Assembly (NCBI GenBank): GCA_019911965.1
Contig: JAIOJF010000053.1
Span: forward strand, 31,314-95,313
DNA: 64,000 bases
Source of the DNA: Paracoccaceae bacterium
GTDB lineage: Bacteria > Pseudomonadota > Alphaproteobacteria > Rhodobacterales > Rhodobacteraceae
Reading direction: 5' to 3'
Made by a program: the position numbers and the translations under genes. Numbering within the stretch: the first letter of the stretch is position 1; every line of letters begins with the position of its first letter. The notes under the pieces are model-generated. The model ran no database searches. It was not told where the DNA came from and was given only the letters and a program-made list of their open reading frames with translations. Of the stretch, positions 26,660-33,456 are shown one piece after another.

Positions 26660-27568
26660 ATGGCAAGCGGGATCGTCGGGATGTTTTTCAGGATTTGGGC
26701 CTTGCTGGCCATGCTGGTGGCCGGTGCCGGGATGGCGCGGGCAGAGCTGGTCATCGTTACCGATATCGCACCGGTCAGCGCGTTGCTGCGGGATGTGACG
26801 GGTGCGCCGCCGCGCCAGATTCTGCCCGACGCGGTATCGCCGCATGATTTCGCGCTGCGGCCATCGGACATGCGGCTGTTGCAGGAGGCCGATCTGATCG
26901 TCTGGCTTGGCCCGCAGGCCAGCCCCGGCCTCGCCAAGGCGATGCAGCGCATTGATTTTGCCGACAAGGCGCTGGACCTGTCCGCAGTTCCCGGCACCTT
27001 TCACCTGCCGGTGCGCCGGGCCGGGCGATTTGGCCGTGCGGGTGATGCCGGCGGCACCGATCCGCATCTGTGGCTGGACCCGGACAATGCCCGCCTCTGG
27101 GCCGCGGCGATTGCGGCGCGGCTGGCCTTGCTGGACCCGGCGAGAGCGGGTTCATACGACGTGGGCCTTGCGCGGCTGGCGGCGGCGCTGGACGCGGTTG
27201 AGGATGCAGCAAAGGCAAGGCTGGGCCGCGACGGGGCCGCGCCCTATCTGCAATTCCACGATGCCTTCCAGTATTTTGAACGGCATTTCGGATTGCAGCC
27301 ACTGGGGGCGGCAACTGCCGGCGACGAGGAAAGCCTGAGCCTTGGCATCGTCGCCGATCTGCGCAGCCTGTTGGCCGAACAGCCGGGCGCATGCCTGTTC
27401 CTGTCCGACGCGAACGAGCAAAGGCGTGCGGCGGCGTTGCTGGACAATATGCGCATCGGCTGGCTGGATGCGCTGGGGCGCACGCTTCCGGCATCGGGAT
27501 ACAGCTATCCCGACCTGATCGCGGCCAATGCAGAAGGCTTTACGGCCTGCCTTTATCCCGCAGATTGA
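26660..27568 (+). CDS. znuA: Zinc ABC transporter substrate-binding protein ZnuA
   Basis: 302 residues with an N-terminal signal peptide ending near residue 28 (GAGMARA). Cluster A-1 metal-binding protein with ligand candidates H62 (SPHDFALRPSD), H136 (TDPHLWLDP), H200 (LQFHDAFQYF) and D250 (FLSDANEQR). The region between the first two His carries no histidine-rich loop (RRAGRFGRAGDAGG instead), unlike many ZnuA proteins. The ATG at 26660 is used; MFFRIWALL at 26681 is an alternative. Divergent from zur-znuCB. Confidence 0.92.
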   Translation: MASGIVGMFFRIWALLAMLVAGAGMARAELVIVTDIAPVSALLRDVTGAPPRQILPDAVSPHDFALRPSDMRLLQEADLIVWLGPQASPGLAKAMQRIDFADKALDLSAVPGTFHLPVRRAGRFGRAGDAGGTDPHLWLDPDNARLWAAAIAARLALLDPARAGSYDVGLARLAAALDAVEDAAKARLGRDGAAPYLQFHDAFQYFERHFGLQPLGAATAGDEESLSLGIVADLRSLLAEQPGACLFLSDANEQRRAAALLDNMRIGWLDALGRTLPASGYSYPDLIAANAEGFTACLYPAD

Positions 27569-27579
27569 AGTCTGCGGGA
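27556..27579 (+). terminator. Hairpin overlapping the znuA stop codon
   Basis: Perfect 9-bp arms TCCCGCAGA / TCTGCGGGA around a 6-nt loop that holds the znuA TGA. No T tract follows (CAAAGC), so it may be an mRNA 3' stabiliser, or a bidirectional terminator shared with the YCII gene arriving from the right. Confidence 0.5.
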
Positions 27580-27598
27580 CAAAGCAAGAGGCCAGGTT

Positions 27599-27913
27599 CT
27601 ACATATCAAGGCATTCCGCCACTTCGACGGACCCCGAGCCGTCCTTGACCATCGGACAGCCCTTGGCCATCGCCACGGCCGCCTTGATATCGGCGGCATT
27701 GACCAGCGAATAGCCCGAGATCGGGTTCGCTCCGCCATCCCCGGCGACGCCGGATTTGCTGACGGTTTGCGACATTCCGGCAGGATGACCGCCATCGACC
27801 ACCGCCGCCCCGAGGCCGGTGAACCAGGCCATCCAGGCCTGCATGGCCTTCTGGCCTTCTTCCGGGCTGTCGGGGGCCTTGCCGCCGTGATAGGCGAAAA
27901 TGAATTTCGGCAT
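27599..27913 (-). CDS. YCII-related (YciI/DGPF-like) protein
   Basis: 104 residues, ferredoxin-like alpha+beta barrel family PF03795-like: MPKFIFAYHGGKAPDSPEEG, AWMAWFTGLGAAVVDGG, SGYSLVNAADIKAAVAMAKGCP. It is the last gene of a leftward operon with an SRPBCC protein and an ArsR regulator, 18 bp after the SRPBCC stop. Family members are small oxygenase- or lactonase-like proteins of mostly unknown role. No catalytic assignment can be made. Confidence 0.85.
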   Translation of the reverse strand: MPKFIFAYHGGKAPDSPEEGQKAMQAWMAWFTGLGAAVVDGGHPAGMSQTVSKSGVAGDGGANPISGYSLVNAADIKAAVAMAKGCPMVKDGSGSVEVAECLDM

Positions 27914-27931
27914 TGTCTGTTCTCCCTGTTG

Positions 27932-28369
27932 TTATGGTTGGTTGGTGAGTCTTTCCAGTTTCCGCAGCGACGATGTCCAGCCCTGATTGTGGTTCTGCGC
28001 CGCCTCGTCGGTTGCCAGTTGCTGGTGGTGCAGCGTGAACTGCGTGGTGCCATCGCCGTTATCGGCCAGCGTGATCGTCACATGGCTTTCGTCGCCGCGC
28101 CGGTCGGCCTCGTCATGCCAGGCCCAGGTGAAGCCGACCGAATGCGGCGGCGTCACATGCGTGACCTGCCCGGACACCTTGTAGCGCTGGCCCTCGGCAT
28201 TCATCATCACCGAATGCCAGGGGCCGGTGCGGCTGAAATCGAGCGCCGCATCGGGCAGGCTCATGCCTTCCGGCCCCCACCATTTCGCCAGGTCTCCGGC
28301 TTTGGTGACAAAGCTGAAAACGCGTGCAATCGGGGCGTTCAGGCGGCGCTCAATCTTCACTTCGCTCAT
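27932..28369 (-). CDS. SRPBCC / AHSA1 (START-like) domain protein
   Basis: 145 residues: MSEVKIERRLNAPIARVFSFVT, KWWGPEGM, VTHVTPPHSVGFTWAW, and C-terminal NHNQGWTSSLRKLERLTNQP, the typical AHSA1/CalC helix-grip fold with a hydrophobic ligand cavity. Its start overlaps the ArsR stop by 4 bp (ATGA). ArsR plus AHSA1 pairs are widespread and the ArsR usually controls the pair; the ligand is unknown. Confidence 0.9.
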   Translation of the reverse strand: MSEVKIERRLNAPIARVFSFVTKAGDLAKWWGPEGMSLPDAALDFSRTGPWHSVMMNAEGQRYKVSGQVTHVTPPHSVGFTWAWHDEADRRGDESHVTITLADNGDGTTQFTLHHQQLATDEAAQNHNQGWTSSLRKLERLTNQP

Positions 28370-28701
28370 GTCGGATCCCTCGCCTCAAGCGCGCGTTCCA
28401 GCCGGTCGAGGCTGGTTTCCCAGAATTTGCGGTGATATTCGACCCATGCGCTGACCGCCTGCAACGCCTCGGGCGCGACCGAGTAGATCCGCCTTTGCGC
28501 AGCGATACGGCGGCGGATCAGCCCGGCCCGGTGCAGCACCTTCAGGTGCCGCGAGATTGCGGGGGCGGTGATATCGGCGACATCCAGCAATTGCCCGGCG
28601 CTCTGATCGCCGCGTTCCAGCAGGCGTTCGACGATGGCAAATCGCGTCGCGTCGCCAAGCGCGGCAAAGGTGTCGGGGAGGGTCGGGTTTTTAATTTCCA
28701 T
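28366..28701 (-). CDS. ArsR/SmtB-family transcriptional regulator
   Basis: 111 residues, winged helix. TFAALGDATRFAIVERLLERGDQSAGQLLD, then recognition helix DITAPAISRHLKVLHRAGL, then RIAAQRRIYSVAPEALQ. No metal-binding Cys pair (ELCVCDL type) is present, so it is not an arsenic/metal sensor; it fits the SdpR-like group that partners SRPBCC proteins. An ATTAA-TG-TTAAT dyad at its own start codon suggests autorepression. Confidence 0.92.
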   Translation of the reverse strand: MEIKNPTLPDTFAALGDATRFAIVERLLERGDQSAGQLLDVADITAPAISRHLKVLHRAGLIRRRIAAQRRIYSVAPEALQAVSAWVEYHRKFWETSLDRLERALEARDPT

Positions 28702-28711
28702 TAATGTTAAT
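28700..28711. promoter_or_regulatory. Operator-like dyad at the ArsR start codon
   Basis: ATTAA-TG-TTAAT inverted repeat, inside a longer A/T-rich stretch (28691-28714) that also holds TTAATTAA. It overlaps the first codon of the ArsR gene. AT-rich dyads near the start are typical ArsR-family operators. Confidence 0.55.
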
Positions 28712-28820
28712 TAAAGGAATGCACAAATAGAGTCAAGTTCAGGATTGTTGCCAGCACCCTTGCCGCTGCGGCGGCGACCTGTCACCAATCAGGACCAGAG
28801 ACCTGCCAGGCGGAGAGAAA

Positions 28821-29252
28821 ATGCCAGAATTCGGACCAGAACAGATGCGCGACCTGCTGGCCGGGGTGTTCGCACCCTGGGTTCAGGATTTGCAGATCAC
28901 ACCCGTTGCGCAATCCGCCGATGGCGCGAAATTCCTTGTACCGGAAAACCCAAGGCTGGTGCGTGGCGGCGGCGGCGGGATGAAGGTTTTCTGCGGCCAG
29001 GCGGTGGCGGCGGTGGCGGATACCGCCTCGGTGCTGACATTGTGCGCGGTGAACGGGCGGTTTCGCAATTGCACCACGGTCGATCTGACCACGCATTTCC
29101 TGCGCCCGATGGGGCTGGGCGATGTCGAGGTGCGGGTTGACGTGGTGTCGAACGGGCGGCGAATGGCCGTGACCCGTGCCGAATTGCGCGCGGCGGGGGC
29201 GGAAAAACCGGCGGCCACAGCGACCTGCGCCTTCGCCTATCTGGAAGACTGA
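28821..29252 (+). CDS. PaaI-family hotdog thioesterase
   Basis: 143 residues, acyl-CoA thioesterase hotdog fold: GQAVAAVADTASVLTL with the likely catalytic Asp, then TTVDLTTHFLRPMGLGDVEV. The usual HGG at the active-site turn is replaced by FCGQ, a variant I associate with a PaaI side branch. A Gly-rich insert (VRGGGGGMKV) precedes it. A GGAGAG ribosome site lies 5 bases before the ATG. It sits 133 bp before the pyrimidine operon and may or may not belong to it. Confidence 0.85.
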   Translation: MPEFGPEQMRDLLAGVFAPWVQDLQITPVAQSADGAKFLVPENPRLVRGGGGGMKVFCGQAVAAVADTASVLTLCAVNGRFRNCTTVDLTTHFLRPMGLGDVEVRVDVVSNGRRMAVTRAELRAAGAEKPAATATCAFAYLED

Positions 29253-29304
29253 TCGCCGCGTCCCGGCGCACCCCGGCGGGATTCCTCTTGACCGCTTCGG
29301 CCTG

Positions 29305-29312
29305 ATATGGTC
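29305..29312. promoter_or_regulatory. Extra half-site ATATGGTC before RutR-like box
   Basis: ATATGGTC is the reverse complement of GACCATAT at 29323-29330, giving a second inverted repeat with a 10-base spacer next to the RutR-type palindrome. A second regulator dimer or an alternative register could bind. Function not proven. Confidence 0.4.
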
Positions 29313-29320
29313 GGGTATCT

Positions 29321-29336
29321 TTGACCATATGGTCGA
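29321..29336. promoter_or_regulatory. RutR-type operator upstream of pyrimidine operon
   Basis: TTGACCATATGGTCGA matches the E. coli RutR operator TTGACCANNTGGTCAA at 13 of 14 defined positions (G for A at position 15). The core GACCATATGGTC is a perfect palindrome. It lies 48 bp before the amidohydrolase ATG, where a uracil/thymine-responsive TetR-family repressor would act on pyrimidine catabolism. No rutR gene is in the window. Confidence 0.75.
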
Positions 29337-29384
29337 AAAACCCGAGAGGCCGCAAAGGCCCGGCGGACGCACAGGGAGCAAGAC

Positions 29385-30635
29385 ATGCCGGCACCAAGCG
29401 ACAACATGAAAATCAATGCCGACCGCCTGTGGGATTCGCTGATGGAAATGGCGAAGATCGGCCCGGGAATTGCCGGCGGCAACAACCGCCAGACCCTGAC
29501 CGACGCCGACAGCGAAGGCCGGCATCTGTTCCGCAAATGGTGCGAGGATGCGGGCATGACGATGGGTGTCGACACCATGGGCAACATGTTCGCGCGGCGC
29601 GAGGGCACGGACCCGGACGCGCTGCCGGTCTATGTCGGCAGCCATCTTGATACACAGCCGACCGGCGGTAAATACGACGGTGTGCTGGGGGTGCTGGGGG
29701 GCCTGGAGATCATCCGCTCCCTGAATGATCTGGGCGTTAGAACCCAGCACCCCATAATTGTCGTGAACTGGACCAACGAGGAAGGCACAAGGTTCGCGCC
29801 CGCGATGCTGGCCTCGGGCGTGTTCGCGGGCGTGCTGGCCGAGGATTGGGCCAAGGACCGGGTCGATGCCGATGGCAAGCGGTTCGGTGACGAGCTGAAG
29901 CGGATCGGCTGGGAAGGTGACGAGCCGGTCGGTGCTCGCAAGATGCACGCCTTGTTCGAGTTGCATATCGAACAGGGCCCGATCCTGGAGGCCGAGGATA
30001 AGCTGATCGGCGTGGTCACCCACGGCCAGGGCCTGCGCTGGGTGCAATGCACCGTCACCGGCAAGGGCCAGCATACCGGCTCGACCCCGATGCGGATGCG
30101 CCGCAATGCCGGGCGCGGACTGGCGCAGATCACCGAATTGACGCATGAAATCGCGATGCAGCACCAGCCGAACGCGGTGGGGGCGATCGGGCATATTGAT
30201 GTCTACCCCAACAGCCGCAACATCATTCCCGAGAAGGCGGTGTTCACGGTGGATTTCCGCAGCCACGAGCTTGACACCCTGAACGGCATGGTAGCCGAGT
30301 TGCTGGAAAAGGCCCCGGCGATCTGCGAGGCACTGGGCTGCGAATTCGAGGCCGAGATCGTCGGCCAGTTCGACCCGCCCGCCTTCGATGAAACCTGTGT
30401 TTCGGCGGTGCGATCCGCTGCAGAACGGCTTGGCTATTCGCATATGGACATCATCTCGGGCGCCGGCCACGACGCTTGCTGGATCAACCGGGTGGCACCA
30501 ACCGCAATGGTGATGTGCCCCTGCGTGGACGGGTTGAGCCATAACGAGGCCGAGGAGATTTCCCGCGAATGGGCCGCAGCGGGCGCGAATGTGCTGATGC
30601 ATGCGGTGGTGGAGACGGCGGGGGTCGAGGGGTGA
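29385..30635 (+). CDS. Zn-dependent M20-type amidohydrolase (beta-ureidopropionase / N-carbamoyl-amino-acid hydrolase)
   Basis: 416 residues. The co-catalytic metal-binding motifs of the M20/ArgE-DapE carbamoylase group are visible: GSHLDTQPTGGKYDGVLG and NWTNEEGTRFAPAML. Members hydrolyse N-carbamoyl-beta-alanine, N-carbamoyl-L-amino acids or allantoate. With dihydropyrimidinase and an ABC importer next to it, hydrolysis of the product of dihydropyrimidine ring opening (pydC-like role) is the best reading. The start is MPAPSDN after GGGAGC; MKINADRLW at 29406 is an alternative. It is the first gene after the RutR-type operator. Confidence 0.88.
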   Translation: MPAPSDNMKINADRLWDSLMEMAKIGPGIAGGNNRQTLTDADSEGRHLFRKWCEDAGMTMGVDTMGNMFARREGTDPDALPVYVGSHLDTQPTGGKYDGVLGVLGGLEIIRSLNDLGVRTQHPIIVVNWTNEEGTRFAPAMLASGVFAGVLAEDWAKDRVDADGKRFGDELKRIGWEGDEPVGARKMHALFELHIEQGPILEAEDKLIGVVTHGQGLRWVQCTVTGKGQHTGSTPMRMRRNAGRGLAQITELTHEIAMQHQPNAVGAIGHIDVYPNSRNIIPEKAVFTVDFRSHELDTLNGMVAELLEKAPAICEALGCEFEAEIVGQFDPPAFDETCVSAVRSAAERLGYSHMDIISGAGHDACWINRVAPTAMVMCPCVDGLSHNEAEEISREWAAAGANVLMHAVVETAGVEG

Positions 30636-30654
30636 GCGCAGGCGGAAGTCAGAT

Positions 30655-30682
30655 CGCAGTCCCGGATTTACTCCGGGACCTC
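30655..30682 (+). repeat. Left flanking hairpin repeat (IR-L) of the GIY-YIG cassette
   Basis: 28 bp with arms of 11 bases, CGCAGTCCCGG and TCCGGGACCTC, around a 6-base variable centre (ATTTAC). It folds into an 8-bp stem with a 5-nt loop. Both 11-base arms recur exactly, in inverted orientation, at 31057-31084; only the six centre bases differ (one of six shared). Confidence 0.85.
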
Positions 30683-30704
30683 CCCCATAGCCGCACCACA
30701 AGAG

Positions 30705-30725
30705 GCCCCGGAGTATATCCGGGGC
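30705..30725 (+). repeat. Second CCGGA-type hairpin inside the cassette
   Basis: Perfect 8-bp arms GCCCCGGA / TCCGGGGC around the 5-nt loop GTATA, 22 bp after IR-L. It shares the CCGGA-loop-TCCGG core and the 5-nt loop of IR-L, so IR-L and this hairpin form a doublet like REP pairs. Confidence 0.75.
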
Positions 30726-30767
30726 GGCGTTCACGCGTCGTTAACCGCCTTGCACCACGCTGGAGCG

Positions 30768-31058
30768 ATGGCGTTCTACACCTATATCATGGCCTGCCGG
30801 TCGAACACGGCGATATATATCGGGGTCACCGGCAACCTGCCGCAGCGCGTCATGCAGCATCGCTCGGGTGCCGGATCGACCCATACCGCGAAATACCGGA
30901 TCACCAAGCTGGTCTGGTTCGAGGCCCACGAAGACTTGTCCGAGGCGATTGCCCGCGAACGCAAGCTGAAACGCTGGCGTCGGGCCTGGAAAAATGCATT
31001 GATCGCCGAAACAAACCCAAACTGGTCCGACCTGAGCATGGAGGCCTCGTTCACCTGA
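30768..31058 (+). CDS. GIY-YIG nuclease superfamily protein
   Basis: 96 residues from ATG 30768 (a TTG six codons upstream is less likely). The whole protein is one GIY-YIG domain: TYI (5-7) and YIG (17-19), R27 in LPQRVMQHR, catalytic metal-binding E64 in AIARERKLKRWRRAWK and N83 in ETNPNW. It belongs to the small stand-alone UPF0213-like/excinuclease-like group common in alphaproteobacteria. There is no added DNA-binding domain. The stop codon overlaps the right hairpin repeat by 2 bp, which ties gene and repeat together. Its function is unknown; nicking of the flanking hairpins is a testable idea. Confidence 0.9.
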   Translation: MAFYTYIMACRSNTAIYIGVTGNLPQRVMQHRSGAGSTHTAKYRITKLVWFEAHEDLSEAIARERKLKRWRRAWKNALIAETNPNWSDLSMEASFT

Positions 31059-31084
31059 GGTCCCGGATCAGGCCCGGGACTGCG
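31057..31084 (-). repeat. Right flanking hairpin repeat (IR-R) of the GIY-YIG cassette
   Basis: Inverted copy of 30655-30682: arms GAGGTCCCGGA and CCGGGACTGCG with centre TCAGGC. It folds into a stem-loop. It begins within the TGA of the nuclease gene and ends 6 bp before the AAGGAGG ribosome site (31090-31096) of dihydropyrimidinase, so it could also affect that gene's expression. Confidence 0.85.
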
Positions 31085-31103
31085 ACGTGAAGGAGGTTTC
31101 CCC

Positions 31104-32564
31104 ATGACCAAAGTCATCAAGAACGGCACCGTCTGCACCGCCGACCGTACCTGGAAGGCCGATGTGCTGATCGACGGCGAGGTGATCAAGCAGATCGGCG
31201 AGAACCTGAAAGGCGACGAATATATCGACGCCGAGGGTGCCTATGTGATCCCCGGCGGCATTGATCCGCACACCCATCTGGAAATGCCCTTCATGGGCAC
31301 CACGGCGGCGGAAACCTTTGAATCCGGCACCTGGGCGGCGGCGGTTGGCGGCACCACCATGATCGTGGATTTCTGCCTGCCGGGCGCGGATGGCTCGATC
31401 AAGAACGCGATCCACGAATGGCATCGCAAATCCGCGCCGCAGATCTGCTCGGATGTCGGCTATCACATGGCGATCACCGGCTGGGACGAGAATGTCTTCA
31501 ACGAGATGAAGGACGCCGTTGAAATGGGCGTCAACTCGTTCAAGCATTTCATGGCCTACAAGGGCGCCCTGATGATCGAGGACGACGAAATGTTCGCCTC
31601 GTTCAAGCGCTGCGCCGAACTTGGTGCGCTGCCGATGGTACATGCCGAGAACGGCGATCTGGTGGCGGCCCTGCAGGAGAAATACTTCAACCTCGGGATC
31701 ACCGGCCCGGAAGGCCACGCCTATTCCCGCCCGCCGGAACTGGAAGGCGAGGCCGCCAACCGCGCCATCACCATTGCAGATACCGCCGGCGTGCCCTTGT
31801 ACATCGTGCATGTCAGTTGCGAACAGACCCACGAAGCGATCCGCCGCGCCCGCCAGAAGGGGATGCGGGTCTATGGCGAACCGCTGATCCAGTTCCTGAC
31901 GCTGGACGAGTCGGAGTATTTCAACAAGGACTGGGACCATGCCGCGCGGCGGGTGATGTCGCCGCCCTTCCGCTCCAAGGATCATCAGGACAGCCTGTGG
32001 GCCGGGCTGCAATCGGGATCGCTGCAGGTGGTGGCCACGGACCACGCTGCCTTCAACACCGAACAGAAACGCGCCGGTCGCAACGATTTCCGCATCATCC
32101 CCAACGGCTCGAACGGGCTGGAGGAACGCCTTGCCGTGCTCTGGACCGAAGGCGTGGAAACCGGGCGGCTGACGCCGAACGAATTTGTCGCCGCAACCTC
32201 GACCAATGTGGCGAAAATCCTGAACATCTATCCCCGCAAGGGGGCCATCGTCGAAGGCGCGGATGCCGATATCGTGGTCTGGGACCCGAAGATTTCCAAG
32301 ACGATTTCACCGGCGAACCACCATTCGGTGCTGGATTACAACGTGTTCGAGGGCTTCAACGTCTCGGCCCAGTCGCGCTTCACCCTGTCGCGCGGCGAGG
32401 TGATCTGGGCCTGGGGCCAGAACTCGCAGCCCCAGCCCGGACGCGGCAAGTTCATCCCCCGCCCGGCCTTTCCATCGGCCCACAGCGCGCTGTCGAAATG
32501 GAAGGAACTGACCGCACCGAAGATGATCAAGCGCGATCCTCTGAACATTCCGGCAGGGATTTGA
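31104..32564 (+). CDS. hydA: Dihydropyrimidinase (D-hydantoinase family)
   Basis: Reversible ring opening of dihydrouracil/dihydrothymine (and hydantoins) to N-carbamoyl-beta-amino acids, which the gene at 29385 would then hydrolyse. 486 residues. Binuclear zinc ligands: H56 and H58 (DPHTHLEMP), probable carboxylated K153 (FMAYKG), H180 (VHAENGD), H236 (IVHVSCEQ) and D313 (ATDHAAFN). A strong AAGGAGG site lies 7 bases before the ATG. It is followed in the same direction by the ABC importer. Dihydropyrimidine dehydrogenase genes are not in the window. Confidence 0.95.
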   Translation: MTKVIKNGTVCTADRTWKADVLIDGEVIKQIGENLKGDEYIDAEGAYVIPGGIDPHTHLEMPFMGTTAAETFESGTWAAAVGGTTMIVDFCLPGADGSIKNAIHEWHRKSAPQICSDVGYHMAITGWDENVFNEMKDAVEMGVNSFKHFMAYKGALMIEDDEMFASFKRCAELGALPMVHAENGDLVAALQEKYFNLGITGPEGHAYSRPPELEGEAANRAITIADTAGVPLYIVHVSCEQTHEAIRRARQKGMRVYGEPLIQFLTLDESEYFNKDWDHAARRVMSPPFRSKDHQDSLWAGLQSGSLQVVATDHAAFNTEQKRAGRNDFRIIPNGSNGLEERLAVLWTEGVETGRLTPNEFVAATSTNVAKILNIYPRKGAIVEGADADIVVWDPKISKTISPANHHSVLDYNVFEGFNVSAQSRFTLSRGEVIWAWGQNSQPQPGRGKFIPRPAFPSAHSALSKWKELTAPKMIKRDPLNIPAGI

Positions 32565-32610
32565 TGGCGGAAAACCCGGCGCGGCCACCAGCACAAGGAC
32601 AGGACAAGAC

Positions 32611-33393
32611 GTGAGCGACGCCGTCATCAAAGCCGAGGCCCTGAGCCTGACCTTCCAGACCAATGACGGCCCGGTTCATGCCCTGAAGGACATCAACCTT
32701 GAGATCGGCAAGGGCGAGTTCGTGTCCTTCATCGGCCCGTCCGGCTGCGGCAAGACCACGTTTCTCAGATGCGTCGCCGCCCTGGAAACCCCGACCGCCG
32801 GGTCGCTGACGGTCAACGGCCTCAGCCCGGATGACGCACGCCGCGCGCGGGCCTATGGCTATGTCTTTCAGGCGGCGGGCCTTTATCCCTGGCGCACCAT
32901 CGGCGGCAATATCCGCCTGCCGCTGGAAATCATGGGCTACAGCCGGGCCGAACAGGCCGCCCGCGTGAAGCAGGTGCTGGACCTGGTCGATCTGGCCGGG
33001 TTCGAGAAGAAATTCCCCTGGCAATTATCCGGCGGCATGCAGCAACGTGCCTCGATTGCGCGCGCGCTGGCGTTCGATGCCGATATCCTGCTGATGGACG
33101 AGCCCTTCGGGGCACTGGACGAGATCGTCCGCGATCATCTGAACGAACAATTGCTGGCGCTCTGGGCCAAGACGGAAAAGACCATCGGTTTCGTCACCCA
33201 TTCGATCCCCGAAGCGGTGTATCTGTCGACCCGGATCGTGGTGATGTCGCCGCGTCCGGGGCGGATCGCCGATATTATCACCTCGACCCTGCCGCGCGAA
33301 CGTCCCCTCGATATCCGCGACACGCCGGAATTCCTGGCCATCGCGCACCGGGTCCGCGAGGGCCTGAGGGCAGGGCATGCCTATGATGATTGA
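32611..33393 (+). CDS. ABC transporter ATP-binding protein (NitT/TauT type)
   Basis: 260 residues. Walker A GPSGCGKTT, Q-loop VFQAAGLYPWRTI, signature LSGGMQQRASIARAL, Walker B ILLMDEPFGALD and switch THSIPEA: nitrate/sulfonate/taurine/pyrimidine-precursor type importer ATPase. It is the first gene of a four-gene importer (ATPase, two permeases, binding protein) behind dihydropyrimidinase, so the likely cargo is a pyrimidine or dihydropyrimidine. That substrate assignment comes from context. Confidence 0.92.
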   Translation: MSDAVIKAEALSLTFQTNDGPVHALKDINLEIGKGEFVSFIGPSGCGKTTFLRCVAALETPTAGSLTVNGLSPDDARRARAYGYVFQAAGLYPWRTIGGNIRLPLEIMGYSRAEQAARVKQVLDLVDLAGFEKKFPWQLSGGMQQRASIARALAFDADILLMDEPFGALDEIVRDHLNEQLLALWAKTEKTIGFVTHSIPEAVYLSTRIVVMSPRPGRIADIITSTLPRERPLDIRDTPEFLAIAHRVREGLRAGHAYDD

Positions 33394-33403
33394 GCACGCT
33401 TCG

Positions 33404-33425
33404 TCCGGGGAATGTTCGCCCCGGA
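33404..33425 (+). repeat. Intercistronic hairpin between importer ATPase and permease
   Basis: Perfect 7-bp arms TCCGGGG / CCCCGGA around an 8-nt loop, directly followed by the palindrome GGAATATTCC (33423-33432). It lies between the ATPase stop and the permease ATG. It could adjust relative expression within the operon. Its arms use the same CCGG-rich letters as the cassette hairpins but in opposite order. Confidence 0.55.
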
Positions 33426-33456
33426 ATATTCCCGGAACAAGGTTGGAGGCGCGGGC

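Larger units (their letters stand above)
30655..31084. mobile_element. Candidate hairpin-bounded GIY-YIG cassette
   Basis: A 430-bp unit bounded by inverted 28-bp hairpin repeats, holding a third hairpin (30705-30725) and one small GIY-YIG nuclease gene. It lies between the amidohydrolase (stop 30635) and dihydropyrimidinase (start 31104), genes that belong together functionally. The layout recalls REP-hairpin/nuclease partnerships (REP elements with RAYT enzymes in gammaproteobacteria), but with a GIY-YIG enzyme. No target-site duplication is visible (CAGAT on the left, ACGTG on the right). Mobility is a hypothesis. Confidence 0.45.

Noticed and set aside
28366..28701. ArsR gene as an arsenic/metal resistance regulator
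   Set aside because: No Cys metal-sensing motif and no ars genes; partners are SRPBCC and YCII proteins.
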